The notes beneath the pieces are model-generated. The model ran no database searches and was not told the DNA's origin. It saw nothing but the letters and a program-made list of their open reading frames with translations. This document shows, one piece after another, positions 25,438-34,054 of a stretch of DNA of 52,980 nt. Within the stretch, counting starts at the first letter, position 1; the number at the start of each line of letters is the position of its first letter. The position numbers and the translations under genes were made by a program. This DNA comes from Candidatus Latescibacterota bacterium (lineage in GTDB: Bacteria; Latescibacterota; UBA2968; UBA8231), in NCBI GenBank assembly GCA_016187725.1, contig JACPJE010000264.1:1-52980 (forward strand), in the 5' to 3' direction.

Positions 25438-26532
25438 ATGAAAACCGCATCCGCCGCCATACTGCTGCTGTTCGCCACCCTCGCTGCCGCCCAGGAGGAC
25501 GCGCCCCAGGTCTACACCCGCTGGGAATCTTTTGGCAAAGAGGAGGGCCTGCCCTCGGACAAGGTCTTCTGTGTGGCCGTGGACCAGGACCGGATATGGG
25601 CCGGCACCGACCGCGGCCTGGCCCTGTACGAGGGCGGAACCTGGAAGACCTACACCGCCGCCGAGGGCCTGGCCTATGACGTGGTCGTCTCCCTGGCCGT
25701 GGACCCGGTCACCCGCGACCTGTGGGCCGGCACCATGGGCGGCCTGAGCCAGTTCTCGGCGGGCCAGTTCCGCACCTTCAACCAGTTCAACAGCGGCCTG
25801 CCCAACGACGTGGTCTTTGGGGTGGCGGTGGAGAACCAGAACATCTGGGTGGCCACCACCACCGGCGAAGGCCGGTACCGGGTGCGGGAGGGCCGCTGGG
25901 ACGTGTACACCCCCGAAAACGCCCCCCAACACGAGCCCTGGGGCTATGCCGTGGACTACGCCGACGGCAAGGTCTGGGCCGCCCTGTGGGGCGGCGGGGT
26001 CCTGGAGTTCGACGTGGCCACCGAAAAGTGGCAGGCCTACCGCGACCCGGACGGTGAGATGGAGGTGGACCTCTTCCGCGACGACGGACCCATCTCGGTG
26101 GTCAACCCCTCTGTCAGTTTTCGGGAGGGCCTCCTCTGGGTGGCCACCTACTTCGGGATGTCCAGCTACGATGGCCAGCGCTGGCGCGGGTACATGGACC
26201 ACGACACCGGCCTGGCCAGCAACTTCGTCAACTTCATCAAGGCCAAAGGCAAGGTGGGTTGGGCCTGCACCGACAAGGGCCTCAGCGCGGTGGACCGCGA
26301 CACCAACCGCTGGGTCACCTACGCGCCGGCCACCGGGCCGATGGACTACACGGGTCCGTGGGAGGCGCGGGTCTTTCGCGAAGGCGAATTGCTGCAGAAG
26401 ATCCCGCTCGAAAAGGGCCTGGCGAACAACTACATCCAGGGGATCGATTTCCAGGGGGACGAGGTCTGGGTGGCCACCTCCAAGGGCCTGAGCCACGGCT
26501 CCCTGGAAAGCCCCTCCCTGGGCGCCCGTTAG
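25438..26532 (+). CDS. Secreted beta-propeller protein (two-component-regulator-propeller type)
   Basis: 364 residues from ATG 25438 behind CAGGAGG. The signal peptide MKTASAAILLLFATLAAAQ is followed by about seven repeats of the form GLPSDKVFCVAVD-x-RIWAGTDRGLALYEGGTWKTY, the Reg_prop propeller usually found in sensor ectodomains. Here it is free-standing, with no transmembrane or kinase part. No catalytic residues are evident. It may be a scaffold or ligand-binding part of the cytochrome assembly. It lies in the operon that began at 19799, after a 42-base gap. Confidence 0.8.
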   Translation: MKTASAAILLLFATLAAAQEDAPQVYTRWESFGKEEGLPSDKVFCVAVDQDRIWAGTDRGLALYEGGTWKTYTAAEGLAYDVVVSLAVDPVTRDLWAGTMGGLSQFSAGQFRTFNQFNSGLPNDVVFGVAVENQNIWVATTTGEGRYRVREGRWDVYTPENAPQHEPWGYAVDYADGKVWAALWGGGVLEFDVATEKWQAYRDPDGEMEVDLFRDDGPISVVNPSVSFREGLLWVATYFGMSSYDGQRWRGYMDHDTGLASNFVNFIKAKGKVGWACTDKGLSAVDRDTNRWVTYAPATGPMDYTGPWEARVFREGELLQKIPLEKGLANNYIQGIDFQGDEVWVATSKGLSHGSLESPSLGAR

Positions 26533-26533
26533 G

Positions 26534-26559
26534 CGCAACGCCATATAGATGGCGTTGCG
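26534..26559. other. Perfect 11-pair hairpin between propeller and binding-protein genes
   Basis: CGCAACGCCAT (26534-26544), loop ATAG, ATGGCGTTGCG (26549-26559): all 11 positions pair. It begins 2 bases after the propeller stop and lacks a following T tract. It may be an mRNA stability or processing element that sets a different level for the downstream binding-protein genes, or a Rho-type or attenuated terminator. Confidence 0.6.
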
Positions 26560-26647
26560 GGGGAAGGGTCTTGGGGGAGGGCAGCGAGTATTACGCCTTG
26601 GGAACGCCCGGAACGGGTCGCTCCCCGACGCATCAGGAGGATTTCGC

Positions 26648-27931
26648 ATGAGACCTATAATGACTTCGGCATTCTTGTTGGCATTGCTGGCCGGCCCCCT
26701 GGCCGCCGAGCAGGCCGACAGCCTCAAAAACTATGGCAACACCCCCGAAGAGCTGCGGCCCTTCCACAACTTTGTGCAGAAACCCTACAAGCAGTTCTTC
26801 CTCGAACCCCTGGTCTTCACCGGGCCGGGCCGCGAGAAACCCGAGCCCCAGGTGGACAGCGTCAGGATCGGGGTGTTGGCCCCCCTCGAACGCTCCTACG
26901 AGACCTACATCGGCCGGCCCATGCTCACCGGCATCCAGATCGCCGTCGACGAGGCCAATGCCCAGGGCGGGTACCAGGGCAAGCCCTTCGCCCTGGTGGT
27001 CCACAACGACACCGGCCTGTGGGGCGCTTCGGCCAACGAGATCGCCCACTTCACCTACCAGGACAGGGCCTGGGCGGTGATCGGCACCGTGGACGGGGCC
27101 AACACCCACATCGCCATCCGCGTGGCCCTCAAGACCGAGATCCCGGTGATGAACGTGGCCGACACCGATCCCACCCTGGTGGAGACCCGCATCCCCTGGA
27201 TCTTCCGCAACATCGCCGACGACCGGCAGATGACCTACACCATCGCTTACTACGCCTTCAAGGAGCGGGGCTTCCAGAAGGTGGCCATCTTGCGCGCGAA
27301 CAACCGCTACGGCCGCTTCGGGGTGAGCGAATTTCGCTCCGCGACCGTGCGCCTGGGACGCCCCGTGCCCATCGAGATCAACTACGAGACCAACTACGCC
27401 CAGGTGAATCCGGAATTCACCGTGCAGATCGAGCGACTGCAGAAGGTGCAGCCCGATGCGGTGGTGCTGTGGGCCGACGCCGAAGCCGCCGGAGAATTGG
27501 TCAGGCGCATCCGCGCCGCCGGCCTGCAGATGCCCATCCTCGCCTGCGACCGGGTGGTGAACCCCCGCTTCCTGGAGCTGGCCGGCCCGGCAGCCGAAGG
27601 GGTGATCGCCACCTACCCCTACAACCCCGAGGCCGACTCCCCGGCCCTGAAGCATTTCGCCGCCGAGTACCATCGCCGCACGGACAGTGAGCCCGGGGTG
27701 TACGCAGCCCACGCGTACGACGGCGCCTGGATGGTGATCCAGGCCATCCGCAAGGCCGGCCTCAACCGCTACCGCATCCGCGACGCCCTGGCCGAACTCA
27801 GGCACTACGAGGGGGTGACCGGAGCTATCGAGATGGACGACGCCTATTCAGACCGGGGACCCGTGACCATGGCCACGGTGCGCCAGGGGCGTTTCGCCTT
27901 TGGCCAGCCCGAGGTGAAGGCGCGCTTCTAG
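26648..27931 (+). CDS. Periplasmic substrate-binding protein, LivJ/Peripla_BP_6 type
   Basis: 427 residues from ATG 26648 behind AGGAGG (26635-26640); an in-frame ATG 99 bases upstream lacks a signal peptide. The signal peptide ends at GPLAAEQ. A leader of about 60 residues precedes the type I binding fold: VRIGVLAPL...GIQIAVDEANAQGGYQGKPFAL, WAVIGTVDGANTHIAIRVAL, IPVMNVADTDPTLVE, QKVAILRANNRYGRFGVSEF, and DAVVLWADAEAAGELVRRIRAAG. Such proteins bind amino acids, amides or small organic molecules. No permease or ATPase genes are in the operon, so it may sense or carry a substrate for the redox proteins. Confidence 0.88.
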   Translation: MRPIMTSAFLLALLAGPLAAEQADSLKNYGNTPEELRPFHNFVQKPYKQFFLEPLVFTGPGREKPEPQVDSVRIGVLAPLERSYETYIGRPMLTGIQIAVDEANAQGGYQGKPFALVVHNDTGLWGASANEIAHFTYQDRAWAVIGTVDGANTHIAIRVALKTEIPVMNVADTDPTLVETRIPWIFRNIADDRQMTYTIAYYAFKERGFQKVAILRANNRYGRFGVSEFRSATVRLGRPVPIEINYETNYAQVNPEFTVQIERLQKVQPDAVVLWADAEAAGELVRRIRAAGLQMPILACDRVVNPRFLELAGPAAEGVIATYPYNPEADSPALKHFAAEYHRRTDSEPGVYAAHAYDGAWMVIQAIRKAGLNRYRIRDALAELRHYEGVTGAIEMDDAYSDRGPVTMATVRQGRFAFGQPEVKARF

Positions 27932-27944
27932 AGAGGAACTCCCT

Positions 27945-29135
27945 ATGGTATCCACTGCTCACTTGCCCCTGCTCCGGGTGCGCCGCTTCGGCCGCGGCGA
28001 GAGCGCGGTCCAGGCCACCCAGATCGTCGGCCCGGGCGCCACCAAGCTCTACCTGTGCGCCCATCCCCGCCAGGGCGGCTCCATCGCCGGGCAGGCCAGG
28101 GAAATCTACCAGCACCTGGGCGAGTTGCTGCGCGAGCAGGGCGCCAGGCCCCAGGATGTGATCACCGAGAAGGTCTTCTTCAGCGACCTGGAAACCCAGG
28201 CCGAGGTATTCGGCCATCAGCGCGCCGCCTTCTACGGCTCCCGCAGCCAGCCGGCCACCACCTACCTCAACCAGCCCCCCTGCCGCCCAGGAGTGCTGTG
28301 CGAACTGCAGGCCCGCGCCGTCTTTGCCAACGGCGCCGATCCCCTGGTGGTGCGCCCGCTGCACGCCGAGCTGGGCGCCGGCGCCGGCAGGGTGGTCTCC
28401 TACCGCGACTACGACCACTTCTTCCTGCACAACGTCACCGGGGAGGGCGGCAGTTTCTCCGCCCAGGCCAGCGAGGTCTTCGCCCGCGCCGCTGCCGCCC
28501 TCAACCAGGAGGAGCTGCACTTCAGCGACACCATCCGCACCTGGATCTACCTGTCCCACATGGAGCGTGACTACGCCGCCCTCAACCAGGCGCGCAGCGC
28601 CTTCTTCGCCAGGCAGGGGTTGCAGCGCCTGCCGGCCAGCACCGGCATCGAGGGCGGGGTCTGGCCCCCCGACCGCAGCGTGGCCATGGATCTCTACGCC
28701 CTGCGCGCCGCCCGGCCCGTGCAGATCGAGGCCCTGGGCGCCCTCACCATGAACGAGGCTCCGGCCTACGGCTCGTCCTTCTCGCGCGGCCTCGCCGTGA
28801 CCAGAGAGGATCGCCGGGTGGTCTACATCTCGGGGACAGCCAGCATCGACGACTGCGGCCAGGTGGTCCACGTGGGCGACATCGAGGGCCAGACCCACCG
28901 CATGCTCACCAACGTCGAGCAACTGCTGGAGAGCGCCGGGGCCGGCCTGAGCGACGTGGTGCGGGCCACCACCTACCTGAAAAACACCCAGGACTGCGAC
29001 TGCCTGACCCGGATCTACGCCCAGCGCGGTGTGCCCCGGGACATCCCCCATACCATCTGCCGGGCAGCGGTGTGCCGCCCCGAATGGCTGTGCGAGGTGG
29101 AGGTGGCCGCCATCTTCGACCCGGCCGGCCGTTGA
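27945..29135 (+). CDS. Tandem RidA/YjgF-like protein (chorismatase-like architecture)
   Basis: 396 residues from ATG 27945 behind AGAGGAA. Two RidA-like units are visible: residues about 1-130 (REIYQHLGELLREQGARPQDVITEKVFF) and about 240-396 (VVYISGTASIDDCGQVVHVGDIEGQTHRMLTNVEQLLESAGAGLSDVVRATTYLK, shown only in part as motif classes). The middle, AAAALNQEELHFSDTIRTW, is a further similar stretch. RidA proteins hydrolyse reactive enamines and imines, and chorismatases share this double fold. No signal peptide, so it is cytoplasmic, odd among secreted neighbours. The substrate is unknown. Confidence 0.75.
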   Translation: MVSTAHLPLLRVRRFGRGESAVQATQIVGPGATKLYLCAHPRQGGSIAGQAREIYQHLGELLREQGARPQDVITEKVFFSDLETQAEVFGHQRAAFYGSRSQPATTYLNQPPCRPGVLCELQARAVFANGADPLVVRPLHAELGAGAGRVVSYRDYDHFFLHNVTGEGGSFSAQASEVFARAAAALNQEELHFSDTIRTWIYLSHMERDYAALNQARSAFFARQGLQRLPASTGIEGGVWPPDRSVAMDLYALRAARPVQIEALGALTMNEAPAYGSSFSRGLAVTREDRRVVYISGTASIDDCGQVVHVGDIEGQTHRMLTNVEQLLESAGAGLSDVVRATTYLKNTQDCDCLTRIYAQRGVPRDIPHTICRAAVCRPEWLCEVEVAAIFDPAGR

Positions 29136-29137
29136 CC

Positions 29138-30259
29138 ATGGGCTGGCTGTGCTGCCTGTTGCTGGTCCTGGGGATCGCCCGGGGCCAGGAGCCGTACCGC
29201 GACCTCTCGACGGCCGGGGTGCAGTTCAACGGACCGGGGCGCGAAATACCGGCGCCCGACACCCTCAGCGCCGTGCGATTGGGACTGCTGGGACCAGCGC
29301 AAAGTGCGGCAGGGCAAGAGTTGCGGCAGGGGGTAATGCAGGCGGTGGCCGAGGCCAATGCCGCCGGGGGGTACGGCGGCCTGCCCTTCGCAGTGGTGTT
29401 CCGGCCCGACGACGGTCCCTGGGGCGTGGTGGCCAGCCAGGTGGTGCGGCTGGCGCAGGAAGACCAGGTATGGGCGGTGATCGGCGGCCTGGACGGGGAG
29501 CGGGCCCATGCCGCTGAGCTGGTGGCCGCCAAACTCTGGGTGCCGGTGCTCAGCCCAGGGGCCGGGGACCGGACCATCGACTACGCTAATGTGCCCTGGA
29601 TGTTCCGCTGCCTGCCCGACGACCGGGCCCAGGCCGACCTGTTGGTCCGCGCCTGCGCGCAGCAAGGCTGGCGGCGGATCGGGGTGGCCACCGAAGCCAC
29701 CCGCGACGGGCGGACCGCCCTGGCGCGCCTGCTGGAGGCGGCGCGCGCCTGCAGCCTGGCCCTTGCCCTGCAGGTGGAATACCACCCGGCCGATCCGGTC
29801 GCAGTGGCCCCGCGCCTGGGACGCGCCCAGGCTCAGGCCCTGGTGATCTGGGGCCGGCCGGCCACTGCCCTGCCCCTCATCGCCCGCCTGCGCCGACAAG
29901 GCTGCACCCTGCCCATGCTGGGGCCGGCCCTGCTGGCCCTGCCCGAGGTGGCAGCCCAGGGCCAGTCCCTGGGGGAACTGATCGTGGCCGCCCCCGCCGA
30001 TCTGTCGGCCCCGGCCCCAGAGGCCCTGGGCAGTCAGCCCTCCTACGTCGCCCTCTTCGCCTACGACACCACCCGACTGGTCATCGCCGCCCTGCGGCAC
30101 TCGGGCCTGAACCGCGCCCGCCTGCGCGACGAACTGACCCGCCTGCCCTTCGCCGGCCTGACCGGCCCTTTCACCTTCAACAGTCTGGGCGGCCGGCGCG
30201 AAGACCCAGTGCTGATGGTGGCGCGCCAGGGCCGGTGGCAGCGCTGGCAGGACGAGTGA
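29138..30259 (+). CDS. Second periplasmic binding protein, Peripla_BP_6 type, diverged paralogue of 26648-27931
   Basis: 373 residues from ATG 29138, 2 bases after the RidA-like stop. The signal peptide is MGWLCCLLLVLGIARGQ. The same order of motifs as the upstream paralogue can be followed: VQFNGPGREIPAPD versus VFTGPGREKPEPQ, AVAEANAAGGYGGLPFAVVF, WAVIGGLDGERAHAAELV, WMFRCLPDDRAQ, ALVIWGRPATALPLIARLRRQG. Loops are shorter and more Ala-rich. With no transporter genes nearby, both may act as ligand-presenting proteins. It is the last gene of the 19799-30259 operon. 30260-30379 shows no clear terminator. Confidence 0.85.
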   Translation: MGWLCCLLLVLGIARGQEPYRDLSTAGVQFNGPGREIPAPDTLSAVRLGLLGPAQSAAGQELRQGVMQAVAEANAAGGYGGLPFAVVFRPDDGPWGVVASQVVRLAQEDQVWAVIGGLDGERAHAAELVAAKLWVPVLSPGAGDRTIDYANVPWMFRCLPDDRAQADLLVRACAQQGWRRIGVATEATRDGRTALARLLEAARACSLALALQVEYHPADPVAVAPRLGRAQAQALVIWGRPATALPLIARLRRQGCTLPMLGPALLALPEVAAQGQSLGELIVAAPADLSAPAPEALGSQPSYVALFAYDTTRLVIAALRHSGLNRARLRDELTRLPFAGLTGPFTFNSLGGRREDPVLMVARQGRWQRWQDE

Positions 30260-30379
30260 GCCTCCATGAAAAGGAATCATTGTCGTACCCCGACCCGGGC
30301 GCTCGACCCGAAGGCCGCCAAAGCCCGGAATCCGTAGCGCCATCCTTAAGACGGCCGGTGCCGGCAGGGGGCTTTCCGC

Positions 30380-31147
30380 TCAGACCGTGGGCATCACATT
30401 GCCGCCGCAGACGGGGAGATAGGCTCCGGAGATGAAACTGGCCAGACCCGAAGCCAGGAAGGCGACGACATTGGCGATTTCCTGGTCGGTGCCGCGCCTC
30501 TTGAGGGGCACGGTGGCCTCGTAACCCTCGTTGCGCTGGGTGCCCTGCTCGCGGTCCCGGTCGCTGATGGTCCAGCCCGGCGCCACCTGGTTGACGGTGA
30601 TCTGGTGCTCGCCCACTTCTCTGGCGAGCACCCTGAGCACCCCATCCATCCCCCTCTTGGCCGAGGCATAGGCAGACTGGGTCGGTTTGAGCTGCATGGT
30701 GCACTCGGTGTTGATGCCGATGAAGCGTCCCACCCGCCTGCGGATCATCGCCGGGATGAAAGCCTTGGCTAGGTGGACGTTCTGCAGCACACAGGTGCGG
30801 AACTGGCCTTCGTAGTTCTTGGGATCCTCCTCGAGGACCGTATGCCAGGTGATCTGCGATACGGCATTGGTCACCACAATGTCCGGATCGCCGAGGGCCT
30901 CCTGGATGGCGTCGCGCATGCCCATGACGGATTTCAACTCCCCGACATCCGCCTGGACAGCCAGGGCGCGGCGGCCCCGCTCCTCGACTTCGGCGCACAA
31001 CTTCTGGGCGCCAGACTTGTTCTGGTGATAGTGAATCGCCAGATCAGCTCCACAATCGGCCAGCGTGCGCACCATGACCCGGCCGAGTTGGCTGGTCCCG
31101 CCGGTGACCAGCGTCAGACGCCCTGTCAGATCTATCGCTAGTGCCAT
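30380..31147 (-). CDS. Short-chain dehydrogenase/reductase (SDR)
   Basis: 255 residues from ATG at 31147 behind a strong GGGAGGAGGAG site. The NAD(P) site is TGGTSQLG (classical TGxxxGxG with Leu for the third-position Gly partner). NNAG is replaced by TNAVS. The catalytic Tyr-Lys pair is in YASAKRGMDGVLRVLA, and the PG motif is APGWTISD. Overall it is a complete classical SDR, likely a 3-oxoacyl-ACP-reductase- or sugar-dehydrogenase-like enzyme. It is divergent from the RraA-like gene, convergent with the cytochrome operon, and probably monocistronic. Confidence 0.9.
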   Translation of the reverse strand: MALAIDLTGRLTLVTGGTSQLGRVMVRTLADCGADLAIHYHQNKSGAQKLCAEVEERGRRALAVQADVGELKSVMGMRDAIQEALGDPDIVVTNAVSQITWHTVLEEDPKNYEGQFRTCVLQNVHLAKAFIPAMIRRRVGRFIGINTECTMQLKPTQSAYASAKRGMDGVLRVLAREVGEHQITVNQVAPGWTISDRDREQGTQRNEGYEATVPLKRRGTDQEIANVVAFLASGLASFISGAYLPVCGGNVMPTV

Positions 31148-31268
31148 GCTCCTCCTCCCGGTGTGTAGGGTATCGCGGTGGTGGGAAGATACTGAATTTC
31201 TTCTCTGCCGGTCCAATTTATTCAGGCGCTTTTTTTCGCTGTCGGCACTGGCCGCGCTGAGCAGGCCC

Positions 31269-31297
31269 TTGATCGCCCGCCGGGGAGGGCGTATTAT
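31269..31297 (+). promoter_or_regulatory. Sigma-70-type promoter of the RraA/nitrilase genes
   Basis: TTGATC (31269-31274), 17 bases, TATTAT (31292-31297), matching 4/6 and 5/6 of the -35 and -10 consensus. The predicted start is near 31304, ahead of RBS AGAGGA and ATG 31331. It lies in the 183-base divergent region shared with the SDR gene. No good promoter was seen for the SDR side. Confidence 0.5.
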
Positions 31298-31330
31298 GGA
31301 CGGACCAACTCCCGTTGACCGCAGAGGACC

Positions 31331-32212
31331 ATGGAGAAATTCGCGCCGCTCAATCTGAACCCCGGGGAACTGATCGCCTACACCCCCGAGTGGCAGGGGG
31401 AGCGCTTTGCCGACGGCCGCCCCCGGGTGCCCGACGACCTCGTCACCCGCATGCGCCACGTCACCATCACCCAGGCCTGGGGGGTACTGCGCGGGGCCGG
31501 CTTCAACCACCAGTACGAAGGCGGCTGGCAGTGCACCCACCCGGGCGGGGTACTCTGCGGCCGGGCCCTCACTGCCCTGTACATGCCCCGCCGGCCCGAC
31601 ATGCGCCAGGTGATGGACGCACGCGGGGAAAAGGCCGGCCAGATCGGCGACCAGATCTCCTGGCCCATCGACGCGCTGGTGCCCGGCGACGTGTACGTGG
31701 CCGACGTCTTCGGCAAGATCGCCGAGGGCCCGGTCATCGGCGACAACCTGGCCACCGCCATCCTCACCAACTCGGGCAACGGGGTAGTGCACGACGCAGC
31801 GGTGCGCGACCTGGAGGGCATCGAGGCTCTTGAGGGGTTCGCCAGCTTCGTGCGCGGCTGGCACCCCTCCTACGCCTCGCCCACCATCATGCTGGTGGGC
31901 ATGAACTGCCCGGTGCGGCTGGGCCTGGCCACGGTGATGCCCGGCGATATCGTGCTGGGCAAACGCGAGGGAGTGATCTTCATCCCGCCCCATCTGGCCG
32001 AGAAGGTGGTGACCACCTCGGAGATCATCCGCCTGCGCGACATGTTCGGCATGCAGCGGCTGCGCGAGAGCAAGTACACCCCCGGCCAGATCGACACCCG
32101 CTGGACCGATGAGATCGAAACCGACTTCTCGCGCTGGCTCGAAGACCACATCGACGACCTGCCCGTGCCCCGCGACGCTGTCCAGGAACTGCTCAAGGAG
32201 CGGACCTGGTAG
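31331..32212 (+). CDS. RraA/HMG-aldolase-like family protein
   Basis: 293 residues, longer than typical RraA (about 160-230). The core motif is VADVFGKIAEGPVIGDNLATAIL...GNGVVHDAAVRDLEGI, with the conserved G-x-x-R/D metal and substrate residues (V-H-D-A-A-V-R-D), followed by VGMNCPVRLGLATVMPGDIVLG. Family members are Mg-dependent 4-hydroxy-4-methyl-2-oxoglutarate aldolases or oxaloacetate decarboxylases. The N-terminal 60 and C-terminal 50 residues are extra. With the nitrilase-like neighbour it suggests oxo-acid or amide breakdown. The exact substrate is unknown. Confidence 0.82.
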   Translation: MEKFAPLNLNPGELIAYTPEWQGERFADGRPRVPDDLVTRMRHVTITQAWGVLRGAGFNHQYEGGWQCTHPGGVLCGRALTALYMPRRPDMRQVMDARGEKAGQIGDQISWPIDALVPGDVYVADVFGKIAEGPVIGDNLATAILTNSGNGVVHDAAVRDLEGIEALEGFASFVRGWHPSYASPTIMLVGMNCPVRLGLATVMPGDIVLGKREGVIFIPPHLAEKVVTTSEIIRLRDMFGMQRLRESKYTPGQIDTRWTDEIETDFSRWLEDHIDDLPVPRDAVQELLKERTW

Positions 32213-32236
32213 GAACCGCGTTTACAGGAGATTCCC

Positions 32237-33331
32237 ATGTCCACCATCCGCGTGGCCGCCCTGCAGCCCAAACGCCGCACCCTCTCCTACAAACTTTCCT
32301 ATCCGGAAGCCCTGGAGCAGGTGCGCCGCAACCTCGACGAACTGGCCGGCCTGGCCGAAGAGGCCGCCCGCCAGGGTTGCCGGATCGCCGCCTTTCCCGA
32401 AGACACCCTGGGCACCCTCGAATGGGAGGCCGGCAACCCCGGCCAGCTCCACGCCTTCCTGCGCCAGGCCGAGGTCGAGATGCTGGAGCGCCTGGGCGGG
32501 GTGGCTGCCAAACACCACATGCCCCTGGCCTGCTGCAATGACTGCGCCGAGGGACCCGACGTCTACAACACCGCCATCCTGCTGGGCGCGGACGGCGTGG
32601 AAATAGGTCGCTACCACAAGGTGCAGCCCACCCTGGCCGAGAGTTCGCGCAAAAGGGGGACGCACTTCCCGGTTTTCGCAGTGCCCAGCATCGGCACCGT
32701 CGGGCTGTGCATCTGCTACGACATCCTCTTTCCCGAAACCACCCGGGCCCTGGCCCTGGCCGGGGCCGACCTGGTCTTCCACCTCACCCTGGGAGGCGCC
32801 TCAATGGGCGTGCCCGAGGCCGACCTGGCCGCCTTCCGCACCAGGGCCAGCGAGAACTTCATCTACCTGGTGGTGGCCTTCCGCGGCGGGAGCAGCATGG
32901 TCATTGGCCCCAAGGGCGAGATCCTCGCCGAAGGTGGGCGGGAACCGGACGCGGTGGTCGCCGCCGACATCGATCCGGCCGGAGGCCGCGAGGCTGGTGA
33001 CTCCCTGGGCGGCTTGACCGCCGACTTCCGCGCCCGCCTCTTCCGCGAGCGCAACCCGGCCGCGTACCAGATCCTCACCGACCCCCACCCTCCTGCCCTC
33101 GACAAACTCCGGGACATCCCCGTGCCCTCCGTCGAGGTAGCCTCCGCCCTGATGGCCGAGGGCCTCACCACCGGGGCCGAGGCCTTCTACGAAGCCGACC
33201 GCTGGCTCGCCGAGGGCCGCACCGAGGAGGCGCGTCAGCGCTTTGAAGAACTATCCGCTCGCTTCGGCACGACCTGGATAGGACGGGTATCCAGAGAGCG
33301 GCTGGAAAAGCTGGGGCCGAAGACAGGCTGA
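32237..33331 (+). CDS. Carbon-nitrogen hydrolase (nitrilase superfamily)
   Basis: 364 residues from ATG 32237 behind CAGGAG. The Glu-Lys-Cys triad is Glu55 (FPEDTLG), Lys128 (YHKVQPTLAE) and Cys160 (CICYDILFPE). Such enzymes hydrolyse aliphatic or carbamoyl amides. The last 60 residues (EAFYEADRWLAEGRTEEARQ...) look like a helical TPR-like extension not part of the hydrolase core. It is cytoplasmic, and co-transcribed with the RraA-like gene 24 bases upstream. Confidence 0.88.
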   Translation: MSTIRVAALQPKRRTLSYKLSYPEALEQVRRNLDELAGLAEEAARQGCRIAAFPEDTLGTLEWEAGNPGQLHAFLRQAEVEMLERLGGVAAKHHMPLACCNDCAEGPDVYNTAILLGADGVEIGRYHKVQPTLAESSRKRGTHFPVFAVPSIGTVGLCICYDILFPETTRALALAGADLVFHLTLGGASMGVPEADLAAFRTRASENFIYLVVAFRGGSSMVIGPKGEILAEGGREPDAVVAADIDPAGGREAGDSLGGLTADFRARLFRERNPAAYQILTDPHPPALDKLRDIPVPSVEVASALMAEGLTTGAEAFYEADRWLAEGRTEEARQRFEELSARFGTTWIGRVSRERLEKLGPKTG

Positions 33332-33418
33332 CACTTCAATTGCGGCGGGGAGTGAACCCCGGAGACCTTACGCCGCGATGGGGCGGCGTCCAAGATCCAA
33401 TCTAGGGAGGTACCACCT

Positions 33419-34036
33419 GTGCGCATCATCGCCATCGGCTGCGAGTACTCGGGGGTCAGCACCCTGATCAAAGGCCTCGACGCCTGGGGACGGGAACGGG
33501 GCATCCAGCACCACCTCGACGACCACTTCACCATCCCCGACGCCTACCACCTCGACCAGGCCGAGCAGCAGGCCATGCTCGACATGTTGCCGGCCATCAA
33601 GGAGCGCTTTCAGCGCTTCCAGATCGTGTACCATGTGCGCCTGCTGCACCGCTACCAGCACATCCTGCTGGGCGGCTTCCACATCGAAGAGGCGGTGTAC
33701 GGCCCCCGCTACTACTACCCGGGCATCCCGGTCGAGGTCCGCGAATACGAACCCGATATGCCCTCCGACGCTATCCTGGTGCACCTGAAGGCCCGGCCCG
33801 AAATCATCCGCGCCCGCATGGCCGCCCATCCCCATCCCCACCAGCTGGTCCCAGCCGCCGAGGTGGAGGAGATCCTCGCCGGCTTTGCCGAGGAGTACCG
33901 CCATTCCTGGATCCGCCGCAAATTCGAGATCGACACCTCGGACTCCTCGCCCTCCCAGCTGCTGGAGACCTTTCTCCGGTTGTCCATCCCCCACCTCAAC
34001 CCGGCCGACGCGGCCCTGCGCCTGCTGATGCGCTGA
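33419..34036 (+). CDS. Uncharacterised P-loop-like protein (nucleotide-kinase-like)
   Basis: 205 residues from GTG 33419 behind AGGGAGG (33404-33410). The N-terminus MRIIAIGCEYSGVSTLIKGL has the beta-strand/loop form of a Walker A site, but the usual Lys is Val (GCEYSGVST). A later VHLKARPEIIRARM resembles the LID/arginine region of thymidylate or nucleoside kinases. His/Tyr-rich middle (YHVRLLHRYQHILL). No function is claimed. It is on the same strand 87 bases after the nitrilase gene. That gap has ACGCCGC/GCGGCGT arms (33370-33389) without a T tract. Confidence 0.7.
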   Translation: MRIIAIGCEYSGVSTLIKGLDAWGRERGIQHHLDDHFTIPDAYHLDQAEQQAMLDMLPAIKERFQRFQIVYHVRLLHRYQHILLGGFHIEEAVYGPRYYYPGIPVEVREYEPDMPSDAILVHLKARPEIIRARMAAHPHPHQLVPAAEVEEILAGFAEEYRHSWIRRKFEIDTSDSSPSQLLETFLRLSIPHLNPADAALRLLMR

Positions 34037-34054
34037 AGGGAAGGGCCCCTCGCC

